From assembly GCF_000283655.1 (NCBI RefSeq), contig NC_016622.1, forward strand, positions 2,306,501 to 2,370,500: a DNA stretch of 64,000 nt, given 5' to 3'. The translations under genes were made by a program, and so were the position numbers. Below the pieces are notes generated by a model. It did not search any database. It was given only the letters and a program-made list of their open reading frames with translations, and was not told where the DNA came from. This DNA comes from Azospirillum lipoferum 4B (lineage in GTDB: Bacteria > Pseudomonadota > Alphaproteobacteria > Azospirillales > Azospirillaceae). Positions 63,081-64,000 of this stretch are shown in pieces (position 1 is the stretch's first letter; every line of letters starts with the position of its first letter).

Positions 63081-63755
63081 ATGCGGAAGCTGCTGCGCTG
63101 GGCGTCGATCGGGGTGGCGGGTCTGGTGGCCTTCACCATCCTGTGGGCCGCGCTCTACCGGATCGTGCCGCCGCCGGCGACGCCGCTGATGCTGATCCGG
63201 GCGCTGGGCGGCTCCGGCCTGTCGCGTGACTGGGAACCGCTGGAGCGCATCTCACCCTCGCTGGTGGAGGCGGTGATCGCCTCGGAGGACAGCAATTTCT
63301 GCGGCCATGGCGGCTTCGACTGGGCCGCCATCGAGGGCGCCTTCGAGGACAACGAGGAGGGCAAGCGCCTGCGCGGCGGCAGCACCATCAGCCAGCAGAC
63401 CGCCAAGAACGCCTTCCTCTGGCCCGACCGCAGCTGGACCCGCAAGGGGGCGGAGGCTTGGTTCACCCTTCTGATCGAAGGGCTGTGGACCAAGCGCCGC
63501 ATCCTGGAGGTCTATCTGAACATCGTGGAGTGGGACGACGGCGTCTATGGCGCGGAGGCCGCGGCGCGGCATCATTTCGGCAAGTCCGCCGCGGCGCTGA
63601 CCCGGCGCGAGGCGGCGCTGCTGGCCGTGGTGCTGCCCAGCCCGCGCAACTGGTCGCCCACCCGCCCCGGCCCCTATGTCGCCCGGCGGGCGGGGGTGAT
63701 CGAGCGGCGGATGGCGGTGGTGCGCCGGGACGGGCTGGCCGACTGCGCGCGGTAG
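63081..63755 (+). CDS. mtgA: Monofunctional biosynthetic peptidoglycan transglycosylase
   Basis: Predicted 224 residues with one N-terminal membrane anchor (about 8-27). The GT51 domain has the catalytic Glu in [24 protein letters not shown] near 70, [16 protein letters not shown] near 97, [49 protein letters not shown] (in part) and the closing LPSPRNWSP. MtgA polymerises lipid II glycan chains without transpeptidation. Standard length. Confidence 0.95.
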   Translation: MRKLLRWASIGVAGLVAFTILWAALYRIVPPPATPLMLIRALGGSGLSRDWEPLERISPSLVEAVIASEDSNFCGHGGFDWAAIEGAFEDNEEGKRLRGGSTISQQTAKNAFLWPDRSWTRKGAEAWFTLLIEGLWTKRRILEVYLNIVEWDDGVYGAEAAARHHFGKSAAALTRREAALLAVVLPSPRNWSPTRPGPYVARRAGVIERRMAVVRRDGLADCAR

Positions 63756-63780
63756 CGCCAGCCCCGGCCCAGCCCAGCCC

Positions 63781-64000
63781 TCAGAACTTGATGAAGCGGT
63801 TGAACAGCCGCCCCAGCGGACCGGTCAGCCGCAGGCCGCCGATGGTGGTGGCGAGGCACAGGCAGCCCTCCGGGTCGGACACCGGCCGGTGGACCAGCGA
63901 CGGGTCGCCGATGGCGAGGTCGCCGGGCAGGAAGGCGCCGAACTCGTCGGAGAAGCCGCCTTCCAGCACCACGGTCAACTCGATGCCGCCATGGGTGTGC
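63781..64000 (-). CDS. ChrR-type cupin anti-sigma factor, C-terminal part (truncated by window edge)
   Basis: The visible C-terminal 72 residues begin HTHGGIELTVVLEGGFSDEFGAFLPGD and end GPLGRLFNRFIKF. They match the cupin domain of ChrR anti-sigma factors, with metal-ligand His, Glu and a later His (SLVHRPVSD). ChrR sequesters the ECF sigma factor RpoE until singlet oxygen is sensed. If the gene is a full ChrR, an ECF sigma gene would be expected beyond the right edge. Confidence 0.8.
   Translation of the reverse strand, partial: HTHGGIELTVVLEGGFSDEFGAFLPGDLAIGDPSLVHRPVSDPEGCLCLATTIGGLRLTGPLGRLFNRFIKF

Overview
The window is GC-rich, densely packed chromosomal DNA of an alphaproteobacterium. 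Several things point to the Rhodospirillales, most likely Azospirillum or a close relative: very high third-position GC, glnE followed directly by bcp, a bacterioferritin pair with complementary subunits, and GC-rich palindromic intergenic repeats. The genus is an inference from gene content, not a measurement. I see no rRNA or tRNA gene, no CRISPR array and no prophage; one insertion sequence is present.

Layout. 1-8.3 kb: the start of a gamma-glutamyltransferase lipoprotein, divergent from an M48 protease; then a phytase-like esterase behind a Pho-box-like tandem repeat, a DsbA-type oxidoreductase, a HAD phosphatase, a solitary MT-A70 methyltransferase, a Crp/Fnr regulator overlapping a YgjV-like membrane protein gene, and a double cold-shock protein. 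8.3-18.7 kb: an ene-reductase, a histidine phosphatase with NAD(P)HX dehydratase, RNase T2, aat, anmK, a PhyH-type dioxygenase, bcp and glnE. 18.8-25.4 kb: a giant AsmA/YhdP-like envelope protein, tyrS, and two bacterioferritin genes behind a Fur-box-like palindrome. 25.5-31.5 kb: a ParA-like ATPase, a Sua5-type tRNA t6A enzyme, an EamA transporter, an FAD-linked oxidase and leuC. 31.5-33.5 kb: a class 3 lipase with about 550 bp of AT-rich gene-free DNA, which looks acquired. 33.5-42.1 kb: a LivH permease with a lipoprotein-like N-terminal extension, asd, an orphan peptide-type binding protein, an isochorismatase-like hydrolase divergent from a LysR regulator, and a hybrid histidine kinase. 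42.5-49.9 kb: def-fmt-truA, cobS with a cobC-like phosphatase, a PPOX-fold protein, a DEAD-box helicase, an orphan FliL-like protein and a VUT-family protein. 50-51.2 kb: an IS630-type element whose transposase needs a -1 frameshift. 51.3-64 kb: cimA, a chemoreceptor, a beta-hydroxyacid dehydrogenase, a TerB-like protein, an AEC transporter, a GGDEF-EAL protein, a DinG-type helicase, mtgA and the end of a ChrR-like cupin gene.

Themes. Core metabolism is well represented: branched-chain and aspartate-family amino acids (cimA, leuC, asd), nitrogen control (glnE), translation initiation and tRNA modification (def, fmt, truA, sua5, tyrS), and cobalamin (cobS). Signalling is rich (chemoreceptor, hybrid kinase, diguanylate cyclase/phosphodiesterase, Crp and LysR regulators), as expected for a free-living, motile soil bacterium. 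The most informative non-coding signals are six copies of one palindromic repeat family, nearly all at convergent gene ends, and the Fur-like and Pho-like operators. In addition, several genes have a -10-like hexamer ending 6-8 nt before the start codon and no ribosome-binding site, suggesting leaderless mRNAs.
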